33,474 nt of DNA from CAINDR01 sp964495615 (GCA_964495615.1 CAZBVX010000005.1:1-33474); one strand, 5' to 3'; shown: positions 1 to 7,533, counted from the stretch's first letter. Notes: generated by a model from the sequence alone, not told the origin. Numbers and translations: made by a program.

Positions 1-1056
1 CATTCCCTGACTTTTATGAACAGTAATTGCCCAAGCCAAACGCAAAGGTAACTGGGTAATAGAAGCTAAAACGGTGTCATCTTCGCCAATTCCCCAAATT
101 TCTGGACGAGCAACAATCAAAGAACCGTTTAAAGTCCTAACCAATGGAAAACCGTCAAAATTAAAATCTTCCACAACACCAACCGTGCCATTCACAAAGC
201 CGCGTGTGAAGTTGTTGCGAACGAACATCACCGTTGCACCAATTTTTAATTCTAATTTTTCTGGCGCCAAACAACCATCTTTCACTTTTTTAACCAAGGA
301 GTCTGGACCGTTAGATTTCATCTCAAAAAACACTGAGGATGAATTTAGTAAACCCAACTCATAAGAGTTATAAGCATCAACTTTTTCATTGTGAGTAAAA
401 AGTTTGGTTGGTTTAATGTCAAAAGATGGTTCTGTTTCCAATCTTTCCGCCAAAACCGCTAACGATTCTTCCAGATTTTGATTGGTTCGAATATTGTCAA
501 GAATCTTGGAAAATTTTGAATCATCCTGACGATACTGTTCTTCCAAATAACAAATGCGCAAATCTAGATCTTGCCAGGCTTTCGATTCAAAAATCGCTGA
601 TTCTTTTTTTTCAAATCGGCGCACTGGTGGAAGTTGGAAAAAATCTCCACAAAGAACAATTTGCAGACCGCCAAAAGGACGCAAATCCCCCCTGACCGCT
701 CGACAAACCGTGTCCGCCAAATCAAAACGCTTGGCATCCAACATAGAAATTTCATCAATAATCAAAACTTTCGCATTTTTGATGCGGTCAGCGGTCTTTT
801 TGTTGTATAAAATTTTCTTTAATTTTTTTTGATCAAGACGCTCCTCAATTCCAATGCCGCACCAAGAATGAATTGTTCGGCCATCCAAGTGTGTGGCAGC
901 AATACCAGTAGAAGCAGTAATACCAACACTTATTTCTTCCCTCTTCAAGTATTCCAAATATTTATTCAACAAAAAAGTCTTACCGCAGCCAGCCGGTCCG
1001 GTTAAAAAAATATTCTGTCCAGTTTTGATAATTTCTAAAGCTTCTTTTTGAGTCAT
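1..1056 (-). CDS. PIF1-type DNA helicase (RecD/Pif1 superfamily 1B), C-terminus cut by the window edge
   Basis: The reading frame opens with ATG at 1056 and runs off the window after 352 codons with no stop. Visible helicase motifs are Walker A GPAGCGKT (residues 20-27), Walker B IIDEISMLD (around 99-107), motif III GDFFQLPP (137-144), an LEEQYRQDD segment near 172, and the late motif HKSQGM at the window edge. This order is that of PIF1-like 5'-3' DNA helicases, which act on replication and recombination intermediates and G-quadruplexes. Anything C-terminal to motif VI (many bacterial Pif1 proteins carry accessory domains) lies outside the window. The gene has its own promoter (1066-1094) separated from the upstream PspC gene by a terminator. 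Family assignment is firm; the exact cellular role is inferred. Confidence 0.9.
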   Translation of the reverse strand, partial: MTQKEALEIIKTGQNIFLTGPAGCGKTFLLNKYLEYLKREEISVGITASTGIAATHLDGRTIHSWCGIGIEERLDQKKLKKILYNKKTADRIKNAKVLIIDEISMLDAKRFDLADTVCRAVRGDLRPFGGLQIVLCGDFFQLPPVRRFEKKESAIFESKAWQDLDLRICYLEEQYRQDDSKFSKILDNIRTNQNLEESLAVLAERLETEPSFDIKPTKLFTHNEKVDAYNSYELGLLNSSSVFFEMKSNGPDSLVKKVKDGCLAPEKLELKIGATVMFVRNNFTRGFVNGTVGVVEDFNFDGFPLVRTLNGSLIVARPEIWGIGEDDTVLASITQLPLRLAWAITVHKSQGM

Positions 1057-1065
1057 CTAACCTTA

Positions 1066-1094
1066 AATTTAGCTTAAAAAAAGAAATCTCACAA
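1066..1094 (-). promoter_or_regulatory. Sigma70-type promoter of the PIF1-like helicase gene
   Basis: Reading the minus strand: -35 TTGTGA (1094-1089), a 17-nt spacer, -10 TAAATT (1071-1066), then only 9 nt to the ATG at 1056. The expected start of transcription is about 3 nt before the start codon, so the mRNA would be nearly leaderless. Confidence 0.5.
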
Positions 1095-1118
1095 GCTAAG
1101 CACTTGATTTTGTTGGAT

Positions 1119-1143
1119 AAAAAAACCGCTTAAAAAGCGGTTT
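1119..1143 (-). terminator. Intrinsic terminator after the PspC-domain gene
   Basis: A 9-bp stem AAACCGCTT/AAGCGGTTT (1123-1131 and 1135-1143) with a 3-nt loop, followed on the minus strand by a T run. It lies between the PspC gene (stop at 1161) and the helicase promoter. Confidence 0.8.
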
Positions 1144-1160
1144 TGTTATTTTTATTTTTT

Positions 1161-3029
1161 TTATTCTCCCTCTTGAGCACTAAAATAGAACTTTCCATCA
1201 CCCGCAGAGCGGACAGAAATTTCTTCGCCACCGTCAACAAAATAATATTGAACGCCATTTTTTCCACTTTCGGTTTTAATGATTTGTTTATTACTCAACT
1301 CTTCTTCTGAAAAAACAATTGTTTTACTAGTGGTAGAATAGAAGGAATTTTTTTCATCATCTTCGTTCAGATAAAAATGGGATCGACCGTCTTCAAAATT
1401 ATTAAGAGCCTTGATAATTCTTTTATCTTTAAAATTGTCATCCGGAACAATTAATTCTCCTTTTCCGGAGAGATAAACAAACATTGCCTGGCTATCAGCA
1501 GAAGGAGACCACAACAATTCTGTTTTTTCCGTTGCCGGCAAAGAAGCGAAAGCACTACCACCAAGAACTACTTTCGCCTCCTTAATTTGCGCACTCAAAC
1601 CTTCAAATTCGCTATTATCAATGACTTGTAGATTGAGAAAATTTATTTTTGCTTCTCCGGCCGAAAACTCACTACGATCGGCGAGTTCCAAAAATAATTG
1701 ATCATCTGAATAGTCAGACAAAAATAAATCGACATTTTTCTTGGCAGTAATTTTTTCTAATCCGGGGGTGCTCAAAATTAATTTTATCGGTCGATTGACG
1801 CACATTAAACAACTTTGATTTGAAATATTTTTTTCTTCCAAGAATAAAATTTTGTTTTCATTTTTTACTTCAATATTTTCCAGATTGGAAGGGTGCCCAA
1901 TGATTTGCAAAGATGAGGTTGTTCCATTAACAATTTCTAAATCAAAATTTCCAGAAGCAATAATATTGGAAACTTCACCAACCGGCATTTCCTGTACCAC
2001 TTCCGCGGCGGTGTAAGCGCGAACGTCTGGATAAACCGAAAAAGCTTCGACCGCGCAAAAAACAGAAGCCACAAACCACAAGCCAAAAATAGACAACCAA
2101 ACCGAAATTGGGACAAGACTTTTTTTCTTAAAAATAGAAACACCAAGCAATAAGGCGCCAACGGCTGGCAATAACAAACAGAAAAAACCAAGTATTGCCA
2201 ATAGATAATACTGGCCACCAATCATATCAATAAAGGTCTGATCAAAAAAAGGTGAATGATTTTGAAAAACCGCAATTGCAGCAAAAAAGCTTAACAAGCC
2301 AATAAAAAACAAACTACCCAAAACCAAAAACAAAGCACAGAAAAAACAGAAAATTCGCCAAACAATCTTGATAATTTTTAAAAAAGTAGAAAAAATTAAG
2401 CGAAAAAACTTTTCCAGCGCAGAAACAAATCCTTCTCCAGCTCTAGAAACTGCCGGCAAAATTTTTTTTTGCTTTACCTGCTCACTCAAAGAAGAAAGAG
2501 TAATTGGCTGACCGGACATTTCTAGTTTTTGTGCTGGAGTTTTTGCTTCCGAAGAAGCAATCCAAAAAATCAAATAAACCCAAAAACCAAGACCGCCGAA
2601 AAATAACGAACCGACAAAAGCCAAACGAACCCAAACCGCATCAAAACCAAAATAGTTTGCCAGACCAGAACAAACACCAGCAATAATTGCGTTTTCACCA
2701 TCGCGATAAAATTTGCGCGCACCTTTTTCTGATTCGATTTCTTTCTTTTCGGAATTATTATTTTCGAAAGCAAAATCTTTCACTCTACCCATTTTGTCTA
2801 AAGCCTCTTCAATTTCGGAAATCGAAAGTGGACGAATTTCACCATTAAGCTTCTCGCGCAAATGGTCCGCTAAACTCATTTCAATGTCTTGAATAATTTC
2901 CTGACTGTTTTCCCCAACAGATTCAAAATAAAGACGAACCTCTTCCAGATAAGAAGACAGACGTTGATAAGCGTTCTCATCAATGTTGAATAAAGTGCCG
3001 CCGAGATTGATTGATAAATTTTTTTCCAT
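1161..3029 (-). CDS. PspC-domain multi-pass membrane protein with C-terminal beta-rich (DUF2807-like) domain
   Basis: This 622-residue protein has three parts. The N-terminal about 95 residues are helical with an ISEIEEALDKMG segment resembling the HAAS/DUF1700 domain that often precedes PspC. Next is a PspC domain (KFYRDGENAIIAGVCSGLANYFG...WVRLAF, then a glycine-rich membrane helix). Further hydrophobic stretches follow, and the last about 270 residues are polar and beta-rich, resembling the DUF2807 (GIN) adhesin-like fold. PspC proteins respond to envelope stress at the inner membrane. The start is ATG 3029, just after the padR stop (3043); an upstream in-frame TTG at 3068 would overlap padR and add 13 unconserved-looking residues. 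No Shine-Dalgarno is visible, so translation is probably coupled to padR. The PspC call is solid; the C-terminal domain call is tentative. Confidence 0.85.
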   Translation of the reverse strand: MEKNLSINLGGTLFNIDENAYQRLSSYLEEVRLYFESVGENSQEIIQDIEMSLADHLREKLNGEIRPLSISEIEEALDKMGRVKDFAFENNNSEKKEIESEKGARKFYRDGENAIIAGVCSGLANYFGFDAVWVRLAFVGSLFFGGLGFWVYLIFWIASSEAKTPAQKLEMSGQPITLSSLSEQVKQKKILPAVSRAGEGFVSALEKFFRLIFSTFLKIIKIVWRIFCFFCALFLVLGSLFFIGLLSFFAAIAVFQNHSPFFDQTFIDMIGGQYYLLAILGFFCLLLPAVGALLLGVSIFKKKSLVPISVWLSIFGLWFVASVFCAVEAFSVYPDVRAYTAAEVVQEMPVGEVSNIIASGNFDLEIVNGTTSSLQIIGHPSNLENIEVKNENKILFLEEKNISNQSCLMCVNRPIKLILSTPGLEKITAKKNVDLFLSDYSDDQLFLELADRSEFSAGEAKINFLNLQVIDNSEFEGLSAQIKEAKVVLGGSAFASLPATEKTELLWSPSADSQAMFVYLSGKGELIVPDDNFKDKRIIKALNNFEDGRSHFYLNEDDEKNSFYSTTSKTIVFSEEELSNKQIIKTESGKNGVQYYFVDGGEEISVRSAGDGKFYFSAQEGE

Positions 3030-3042
3030 ATTAGTAAATTTA

Positions 3043-3390
3043 CTATTTTTTATAATGCAGCGCTTCAATTGAAGCTTTTAATTTTCCCCAAGTAAGATCC
3101 AGCTGTTTAAGTGCGACATGCCCCTCGGCGGTCAAACCATAATATTTTCGCGGCGGACCATTTTTTGATTCTTGCCATTGATAATCCAAAAAACCAGAAT
3201 TTTTCAAACGACTGAGTAAGGGATAAAGGGTCCCCTCCACCACCAACAAGTCAGCGTCTTTCAAAATTTTTAGAATATCCGAAGCATAAACCTTGTCACG
3301 CGAAATAATGGAAAGAATACAATATTCCAAAATTCCTTTGCGCATTTGTGCTTTATTATTTTCTAAATTATTTAGAGTTTCTTGATTCAT
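3043..3390 (-). CDS. PadR-family transcriptional regulator
   Basis: This 115-residue winged-helix protein has the characteristic PadR N-terminal pattern KGILEYCILSII...DKVYASDILKILKDADLLVVEGTLYPLLSRLKNSGFL, followed by the wing segment RKYYGLTAEGHVAL. Its size fits the small PadR subfamily 1, which binds DNA as a dimer and commonly represses itself and a neighbouring membrane or transport gene. The PspC gene follows 13 nt after its stop, so the two form a regulator-target operon, a frequent PadR-PspC pairing. A 7+7 inverted repeat overlaps the -35 box of its own promoter, which suggests autorepression. Confidence 0.92.
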   Translation of the reverse strand: MNQETLNNLENNKAQMRKGILEYCILSIISRDKVYASDILKILKDADLLVVEGTLYPLLSRLKNSGFLDYQWQESKNGPPRKYYGLTAEGHVALKQLDLTWGKLKASIEALHYKK

Positions 3391-3398
3391 ATGGCTTC

Positions 3399-3432
3399 AT
3401 CATAACACACACTACCTTTTTATACAAGGTAG
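3399..3432 (-). promoter_or_regulatory. padR promoter with overlapping inverted-repeat operator
   Basis: On the minus strand -35 TTGTAT (3427-3422), 17-nt spacer, -10 TATGAT (3404-3399), then 8 nt to the padR ATG. A perfect inverted repeat, CTACCTT (3412-3418) and AAGGTAG (3426-3432) with a 7-nt gap, covers the -35 box and part of the spacer. A repressor bound there would block RNA polymerase. The inferred mRNA leader is about 2 nt. Confidence 0.7.
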
Positions 3433-3455
3433 CTGATTTAACACTTATCCACAAG

Positions 3456-3485
3456 CAAAAAAAAGCGTCCAGAAATATGGACGCT
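3456..3485 (-). terminator. Intrinsic terminator of the 61-residue basic ORF
   Basis: An 8-bp stem AGCGTCCA/TGGACGCT (3464-3471 and 3478-3485) with a 6-nt loop, followed on the minus strand by an uninterrupted run of T (3463 downwards). It sits 9 nt past the stop of the small ORF, so it ends that transcript before the padR promoter. Confidence 0.85.
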
Positions 3486-3493
3486 AATAGAAA

Positions 3494-3679
3494 TTAGTGA
3501 TGTCGAGCAATCGACTTGTTTCTAAGATTTTGCCTAGAGACTGATCGATTTTTCAGGTTAACTTTCGGGCTGTTTTTTGAGTTTTTCTGTTTAGAAGTTT
3601 CAAAATAAATTTTCTTTTTACTTCTAATACCAAACAACCCTGTTAAGAATTTTACAAAAGACTTTTTCTTCTTTGCCAT
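3494..3679 (-). CDS. Small highly basic protein of unknown function (61 residues)
   Basis: I do not recognise this protein. It is lysine- and arginine-rich, starts MAKKKKSFVKFLTGLFG, has a short amphipathic or hydrophobic patch at about residues 8-17, and the rest is polar (Lys, Arg, Ser, Asn) and probably disordered. It could bind nucleic acid or a membrane surface. Support for a real transcription unit comes from its surroundings: a good promoter with a 17-nt spacer (3703-3731) and a strong terminator (3456-3485) frame it exactly. There is no clear Shine-Dalgarno before the ATG, so a small RNA with a fortuitous ORF remains possible. Confidence 0.5.
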   Translation of the reverse strand: MAKKKKSFVKFLTGLFGIRSKKKIYFETSKQKNSKNSPKVNLKNRSVSRQNLRNKSIARHH

Positions 3680-3702
3680 GATACATCAATTTTTGTTTTT
3701 AA

Positions 3703-3731
3703 ATTCTAAAAAAAATCAAAGAAAAAGTCAA
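3703..3731 (-). promoter_or_regulatory. Promoter of the small basic ORF
   Basis: On the minus strand -35 TTGACT (3731-3726), 17-nt T-rich spacer, -10 TAGAAT (3708-3703). It overlaps the last codons of mtaB and gives a leader of about 17 nt. Confidence 0.55.
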
Positions 3732-4999
3732 TCTATTTTTATTTCCAAGATTTGGCCGATTTTTTCCTCTGCCCCTTTGGCATCCATTCCAATATTTTTC
3801 AAGGGGAAAAGAAAATCAAAATGGTATTCAGTTTTGAGGCGTGCTTTTTCGCCAATAAGCGCCTCCAAAACAACAGAAATGTTTTTTCCTTCAAATAAGT
3901 TTAGGATTTTTTGACGATAGGTTGCTTCCAGCCTCCTTGAAAGTTCTCTTAATTCTTGAGCGCGTTTTTTTCTTTCAAAAATTTCTACCTGCTTGGGCAT
4001 CGAAAAAGCTAATGTCTTTTCGTGAGCAGAAAAAGGAAAAACATGAATTTTACTAAAACCAATTTTTGCGGCAAATTTTTTGGTGACTAAAAAATCATTT
4101 TTTGTTTCACCAGGAAAACCAACAATAATATCGGTGGTTAAAGAAATTTCCGGTAAAAGTTTTCTGATTGCCAAAACTCGGTTCTGAAAATATTTTGTGT
4201 CGTAAGGGCGACGCATTAATTGTAAAATTTTATCACAGCCAGATTGCAAAGAAATGTGAAGATGACGGCAAATTTTTGGATTATCTTTCATTAAGGCAAT
4301 TAACTCGTCGTCAACTTCATTGATTTCAATTGAGCTCAAACGAATTCTTCCCAGCTTTGGCAATTTCAAAAGGACTCGCAATAAATTGTTCAAAGAAGTT
4401 TTTCCGTCGGCAAAATCTTGACCATAACGACCAAGATGAATGCCGGTTAAAACTATTTCTTCCATTCCCTGTTTCAAAGCTCTTTCGGCTTCCAACGCTA
4501 GTTCTTTTATGGGACGACTCTTGATTGGTCCACGTGCATAAGGGATCAAACAATAAGCGCAAAATTGATTACAACCATCACCAACTTTCAAAAAATAGCG
4601 AGACAAATCTTCAGTGAGCGCTAAGTTATTTTTGGCTGGTAGCGCTTCAACTTTTAAAGAAAAAAGTTTTTTCACAAATTCCAAAAACTCTTTTCTTTTA
4701 CCAACGCCCCACCAAAAAACTCCATTATTATCAAAAGTAGCCAATTCTTTATCGCTAGTTTGCGGCCAACAACCCATCACCACAAATTTAGCTTGCGGAT
4801 ATTTTCTTTTTAACAGATTGAACTGTTGACGATCTTTGGTGATGGCGTTTTTGGTGACTGTGCAAGTATTCAAAATCACCAAATCTGGGTTTTTAATCGA
4901 TAATTGAAAACCCAAAGAATTTAGGTCGGCAGCCAAAGAAGCGCCATCGTATTGGTTAACTTTGCAGCCCAAAGATTGGATAAAAAATTGATATTTCAT
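3728..4999 (-). CDS. mtaB: tRNA (N6-threonylcarbamoyladenosine(37)-C2)-methylthiotransferase MtaB
   Basis: This 423-residue radical-SAM methylthiotransferase adds a methylthio group to t6A37 in ANN-decoding tRNAs. The N-terminal UPF0004 domain carries the auxiliary-cluster cysteines C12 (SLGCKVNQYD), C46 (NTCTVT) and C77 (MGCW). The radical-SAM triad is C143-x3-C147-x2-C150 in DGCNQFCAYC. The SLGCKVNQYD opening distinguishes the MtaB subgroup from MiaB (IGCQMN). The end shows a short beta-rich TRAM-like region (about residues 365-420). The start is supported by a near-consensus promoter only 7 nt upstream. A separate miaB is present at 23659-24966, so both methylthiolation branches are encoded in this window. 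Confidence 0.93.
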   Translation of the reverse strand: MKYQFFIQSLGCKVNQYDGASLAADLNSLGFQLSIKNPDLVILNTCTVTKNAITKDRQQFNLLKRKYPQAKFVVMGCWPQTSDKELATFDNNGVFWWGVGKRKEFLEFVKKLFSLKVEALPAKNNLALTEDLSRYFLKVGDGCNQFCAYCLIPYARGPIKSRPIKELALEAERALKQGMEEIVLTGIHLGRYGQDFADGKTSLNNLLRVLLKLPKLGRIRLSSIEINEVDDELIALMKDNPKICRHLHISLQSGCDKILQLMRRPYDTKYFQNRVLAIRKLLPEISLTTDIIVGFPGETKNDFLVTKKFAAKIGFSKIHVFPFSAHEKTLAFSMPKQVEIFERKKRAQELRELSRRLEATYRQKILNLFEGKNISVVLEALIGEKARLKTEYHFDFLFPLKNIGMDAKGAEEKIGQILEIKID

Positions 5000-5006
5000 G
5001 TTTTAT

Positions 5007-5035
5007 AGTATAAAAGGCTAACAACCCCTTGTCAA
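5007..5035 (-). promoter_or_regulatory. Near-consensus promoter of mtaB
   Basis: On the minus strand -35 TTGACA (5035-5030), exactly 17 nt, -10 TATACT (5012-5007), then only 7 nt to the ATG at 4999. Transcription would begin about 1 nt before the start codon, giving an essentially leaderless mRNA. This is among the best promoters in the window. Confidence 0.8.
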
Positions 5036-5046
5036 AGTAAAAATTG

Positions 5047-5061
5047 TTTGATATTATCAAA
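5047..5061. repeat. 15-bp palindrome between mtaB and the tRNA genes
   Basis: TTTGATA and TATCAAA flank a single central T. It lies upstream of the mtaB -35 box and about 22 nt before tRNA-Lys. It could be an operator or part of the tRNA promoter, or chance in AT-rich DNA. Confidence 0.3.
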
Positions 5062-5083
5062 ATGTTTTTAAAAAGAAAATTAT

Positions 5084-5156
5084 GCGCTCATAGCTCAGCT
5101 GGTAGAGCAGATCCCTTTTAAGGATAAGGTCGCAGGTTCGAATCCTGCTGGGCGCA
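5084..5156 (+). tRNA. tRNA-Lys (anticodon TTT)
   Basis: 73 nt. Acceptor arms GCGCTCA and TGGGCGC pair with one wobble, with discriminator A at 5156. The D arm is GCTC/GAGC, the anticodon loop is CTTTTAA (anticodon TTT) and the T arm is GCAGG-TTCGAAT-CCTGC. The outermost anticodon-stem pair (G-A) is mismatched. CCA is not encoded. tRNA-Thr follows after 6 nt, probably in the same transcript. Confidence 0.95.
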
Positions 5157-5162
5157 CTTTTT

Positions 5163-5235
5163 GCCATCTTAGCTCAGTTGGTAGAGCAGCTGTTTTGTAA
5201 ACAGCAGGTCGTCGGTTCGAGCCCGACAGATGGCT
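5163..5235 (+). tRNA. tRNA-Thr (anticodon TGT)
   Basis: 73 nt. Acceptor arms GCCATCT and AGATGGC pair fully, with discriminator T. The D arm is GCTC/GAGC, the anticodon stem GCTGT/ACAGC closes loop TTTGTAA (anticodon TGT), and the T arm is GTCGG-TTCGAGC-CCGAC. CCA is not encoded. A terminator follows directly. Confidence 0.96.
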
Positions 5236-5242
5236 CAGAAAC

Positions 5243-5277
5243 AAAAAAACCGAGAACTGAATTGTTCCCGGTTTTTT
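5243..5277 (+). terminator. Intrinsic terminator of the tRNA pair
   Basis: Arms AAAACCGAGAAC and GTTCCCGGTTTT pair except for one internal mismatch and enclose a short loop, and a T run follows. It separates the tRNA transcript from the dnaB promoter. Confidence 0.8.
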
Positions 5278-5336
5278 ATTGTTTTTGTCAAACATGCCAG
5301 TGGATAAACCGTTGATATCTTGTGTTTAAATTTCCC

Positions 5337-5365
5337 TTGAAAAAAAGAGGCTGGTCGGCTAGAAT
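5337..5365 (+). promoter_or_regulatory. Promoter of dnaB
   Basis: -35 TTGAAA (5337-5342), 17-nt spacer, -10 TAGAAT (5360-5365), 12 nt to the ATG. The expected leader is about 6 nt, with no room for a Shine-Dalgarno. Confidence 0.7.
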
Positions 5366-5377
5366 AAAAGAACTTAT

Positions 5378-6784
5378 ATGACTGAAGAAAACAAAAATCT
5401 ATTAGAAAAAATTCCACCTCAAAGCCTTGAAGCTGAACAATCTCTTTTGGGCAGCCTTTTAATTGATAAAGACTCCATCATCAAGGTGGTGGATCAGATC
5501 ATGCCGGAAGATTTTTATCGTGATGCTCACAAATTTGTCTACGAATCAATTCGTGAACTTTATAACAATCAAGAACCAATTGATGTCATTACGCTAGCTA
5601 ATCGATTAGAAGAAAAGAAGCAATTAGTCAAAATTGGCGGACGAGCTTTTTTGGCTCAACTCAGCAACGCTGTCGCCACCTCTGCCAACATCTCAAATTA
5701 CGCCAACATTATCCAGAAAAAATCCACCCTGCGCCGTTTGCAGCAAGCAGCAAGCGAAATTATGAAAATGGGTTTTGATGAAGAAAGCGATATTGATGAT
5801 GTTCTTGATGCCACCGAACAAAAAATTTTTGGCGTTTCCAGAAAATATCTAAAAAATTCATTTTTACCAATTGACAATCTCCTCACCGCTGCTTTTGACC
5901 GTATTGATGAACTTCACAAAAAAGGCGGAAAATTGCGCGGTTTACCAACCGGCTTCAATGATTTGGACAACTTGTTGGCTGGTTTACAGAAATCAGATTT
6001 GATTATTTTGGCCGCTCGTCCTTCGGTGGGAAAAACTTCTTTTGCTTTGGATATTGCTCGTCAAACAGCCATCAAAACCAAACAAGGAGTTGGTATTTTT
6101 TCTTTGGAAATGAGCAAAGAACAGTTAGTGGACCGCCTGCTCTGTTCTCAGGCCAATATTAGCTTGTGGAAAATGAGAACCGGAAACTTGTCCGACAAAG
6201 AAGAAGATAATGACTTTGCAAAAATCGGGGCCGCAATGGGACAACTCGCGGAAGCACCAGTCTATATTGACGATTCCAGTACTCTTTCGATCATGGAAAT
6301 TCGCGCCAAAGCCCGTCGCCTGCAAATGGAAAAAGGTCTTGGCTTGATTGTGGTCGACTATTTGCAGTTAATGGAGGGTCGAGGCAAATATGGCGACAAT
6401 CGCGTTCAAGAAATTGCTGAAATCAGCCGCGGCTTGAAAGGTATTGCTCGTGAACTAAATGTGCCAGTTTTGGCTCTTGCTCAGTTGTCCCGCGCCGTGG
6501 AAGCAACTAGCCCAGCAATCCCAAAACTTTCTCATCTTCGTGATTCAGGATCAATTGAACAAGATGCTGATATCGTAATGTTTATTTATCGCAAAGCTGC
6601 CGACCGTAGCTTTAATCCGCAAGATTTGCCAATGGATGAACGCCATAAAGCAGAAATCCACATCGCCAAACACAGAAATGGTCCAACCGGAAAAGTTGAT
6701 CTCTTTTTTGATGAAACCACGGTCAGCTTCAAAAACCTAGCCAAACAAGTCAACAACGAAACCAATAACAATATTGAATTTTAA
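5378..6784 (+). CDS. dnaB: Replicative DNA helicase DnaB
   Basis: At 468 residues this has the usual length. The N-terminal DnaB domain (about 12-115, starting with PPQSLEAEQSLLGSLL) binds primase. The RecA-like ATPase domain begins near 185 (LRGLPTGFNDLDNLLAGLQ) with Walker A ARPSVGKT at 213-220 and a Walker B region LGLIVVDYLQLM near 325. Later come the conserved LSRAVE, LRDSGSIEQDADIVMFIYR and IAKHRNGPTG segments. The protein forms the hexameric 5'-3' helicase at the replication fork. No intein interrupts the P-loop, a common insertion site in this family. It has its own promoter and a very short leader. ybaB follows after a small gap. Confidence 0.97.
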   Translation: MTEENKNLLEKIPPQSLEAEQSLLGSLLIDKDSIIKVVDQIMPEDFYRDAHKFVYESIRELYNNQEPIDVITLANRLEEKKQLVKIGGRAFLAQLSNAVATSANISNYANIIQKKSTLRRLQQAASEIMKMGFDEESDIDDVLDATEQKIFGVSRKYLKNSFLPIDNLLTAAFDRIDELHKKGGKLRGLPTGFNDLDNLLAGLQKSDLIILAARPSVGKTSFALDIARQTAIKTKQGVGIFSLEMSKEQLVDRLLCSQANISLWKMRTGNLSDKEEDNDFAKIGAAMGQLAEAPVYIDDSSTLSIMEIRAKARRLQMEKGLGLIVVDYLQLMEGRGKYGDNRVQEIAEISRGLKGIARELNVPVLALAQLSRAVEATSPAIPKLSHLRDSGSIEQDADIVMFIYRKAADRSFNPQDLPMDERHKAEIHIAKHRNGPTGKVDLFFDETTVSFKNLAKQVNNETNNNIEF

Positions 6785-6867
6785 AGAGACCAAAACAAAA
6801 AAATAACCAATTATTTTTGCCAAAAAAAACCAGGTAAAAAAATATATTTATAATTAATAAAAAAAAT

Positions 6868-7146
6868 ATGTTTAATAAGTTAAAACAAATCAAAGATCTT
6901 CGCGACCAAGCAAAAACCATGCAAAGCGCCTTGTCGAAAGAAGTTTTTACCGAAGAAAAAAATGGCGTCAAAATTACCATTAATGGCAATATGGAAATTA
7001 ACGAAGTTTCTTTGAATGAAAATCTTTCTAAATCTGCTCAAGAATCAGCAATAAAAGACGCGATGAATGATGCAATCAAAAAAGCACAAAAAGTTATGGC
7101 TAAAAAACTTCAAGATATGGGTGGCTTGGACGGATTAATGAAATAA
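6868..7146 (+). CDS. YbaB/EbfC-family nucleoid-associated protein
   Basis: This 92-residue protein has the family pattern: a helical N-terminus (FNKLKQIKDLRDQAKTMQ), a central beta region (VKITINGNMEINEVSLNE) and a helical C-terminus with ALxxAQKVMAKKLQDMGGL-like residues. YbaB proteins form dimers that bind DNA and are usually encoded next to recR and a DNA polymerase III clamp-loader gene. Here recR follows about 490 nt later, but an opposite-strand gene lies between. A TATAAT (6849-6854) lies 13 nt before the start, without a clear -35 box at standard spacing. Confidence 0.88.
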   Translation: MFNKLKQIKDLRDQAKTMQSALSKEVFTEEKNGVKITINGNMEINEVSLNENLSKSAQESAIKDAMNDAIKKAQKVMAKKLQDMGGLDGLMK

Positions 7147-7161
7147 AAAACAAACAAAGAA

Positions 7162-7200
7162 AAAAGACCAATATTTATTAATATTGGTCTTTTGTTTTTT
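7162..7200. terminator. Bidirectional terminator between ybaB and the 107-residue orphan
   Basis: A stem of about 14 bp (AAAAGACCAATATT / AATATTGGTCTTTT) with a TATT loop, followed by T runs when read from either strand. It serves the two convergent genes. Confidence 0.85.
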
Positions 7201-7209
7201 TAAAAAATT

Positions 7210-7533
7210 TTAAATTGGATGGTAACATACTCCAGAATCATTCTTCTCTTTGTTTCCTTTGGAATAAAAAGAATACTTTTGATTTTTGGATAAAAACTTA
7301 TAAAGTTTACCTAACTCCTCTTTGATTTGTGGGCATGATTTTTCATCTTTTCCTGAACAACCAACGAAGGTTAATTTGTATCCAGGAGCTAGTTTGTTCA
7401 CTAACTCTAGATTTAGCTTTTTCTTGCTGCTAGCAAGAGTAAAAAAAATAATTGGTGCCGAAACTAGCATTCCATCATCTCTTCGTACGGTAATAATTTC
7501 CGGCTCTTGTTTTTGTTTTTTGTTTTTTGACAT
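7210..7533 (-). CDS. Hypothetical protein (107 residues) lying between ybaB and recR
   Basis: I do not recognise this protein. It starts MSKNKKQKQEPEIITVRRDDGMLV, is basic, and has no signal peptide or membrane helix. A central hydrophobic segment (APIIFFTLASS) and two cysteines (CSGKDEKSCPQ) are followed by a lysine-rich tail. Its start is well supported: GGAGAG stands 7 nt before the ATG, a clear Shine-Dalgarno in a genome segment where most starts have none. It is convergent with ybaB and divergent from recR, and a bidirectional terminator follows it. It breaks the common ybaB-recR adjacency, which suggests a lineage-specific insertion. Confidence 0.65.
   Translation of the reverse strand: MSKNKKQKQEPEIITVRRDDGMLVSAPIIFFTLASSKKKLNLELVNKLAPGYKLTFVGCSGKDEKSCPQIKEELGKLYKFLSKNQKYSFYSKGNKEKNDSGVCYHPI

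Noticed and set aside
3030..3068. Longer PspC start at TTG 3068
   Set aside because: It overlaps padR and adds residues with no family similarity; ATG 3029 fits the operon spacing.
3445..3453. Perfect DnaA box TTATCCACA, possible origin
   Set aside because: Single copy, no cluster and no dnaA or dnaN nearby; another perfect copy lies inside atpD (30728-30736), so chance occurrence explains it.
5095..5295. Minus-strand ORF containing PAGFEPATLSL
   Set aside because: It is antisense to the two tRNA genes; this peptide string is a well-known artefact of translating tRNA antisense DNA.
6799..6818. AT-only hairpin after dnaB as a terminator
   Set aside because: The stem is nearly all A-T pairs, too weak to call in such AT-rich DNA.
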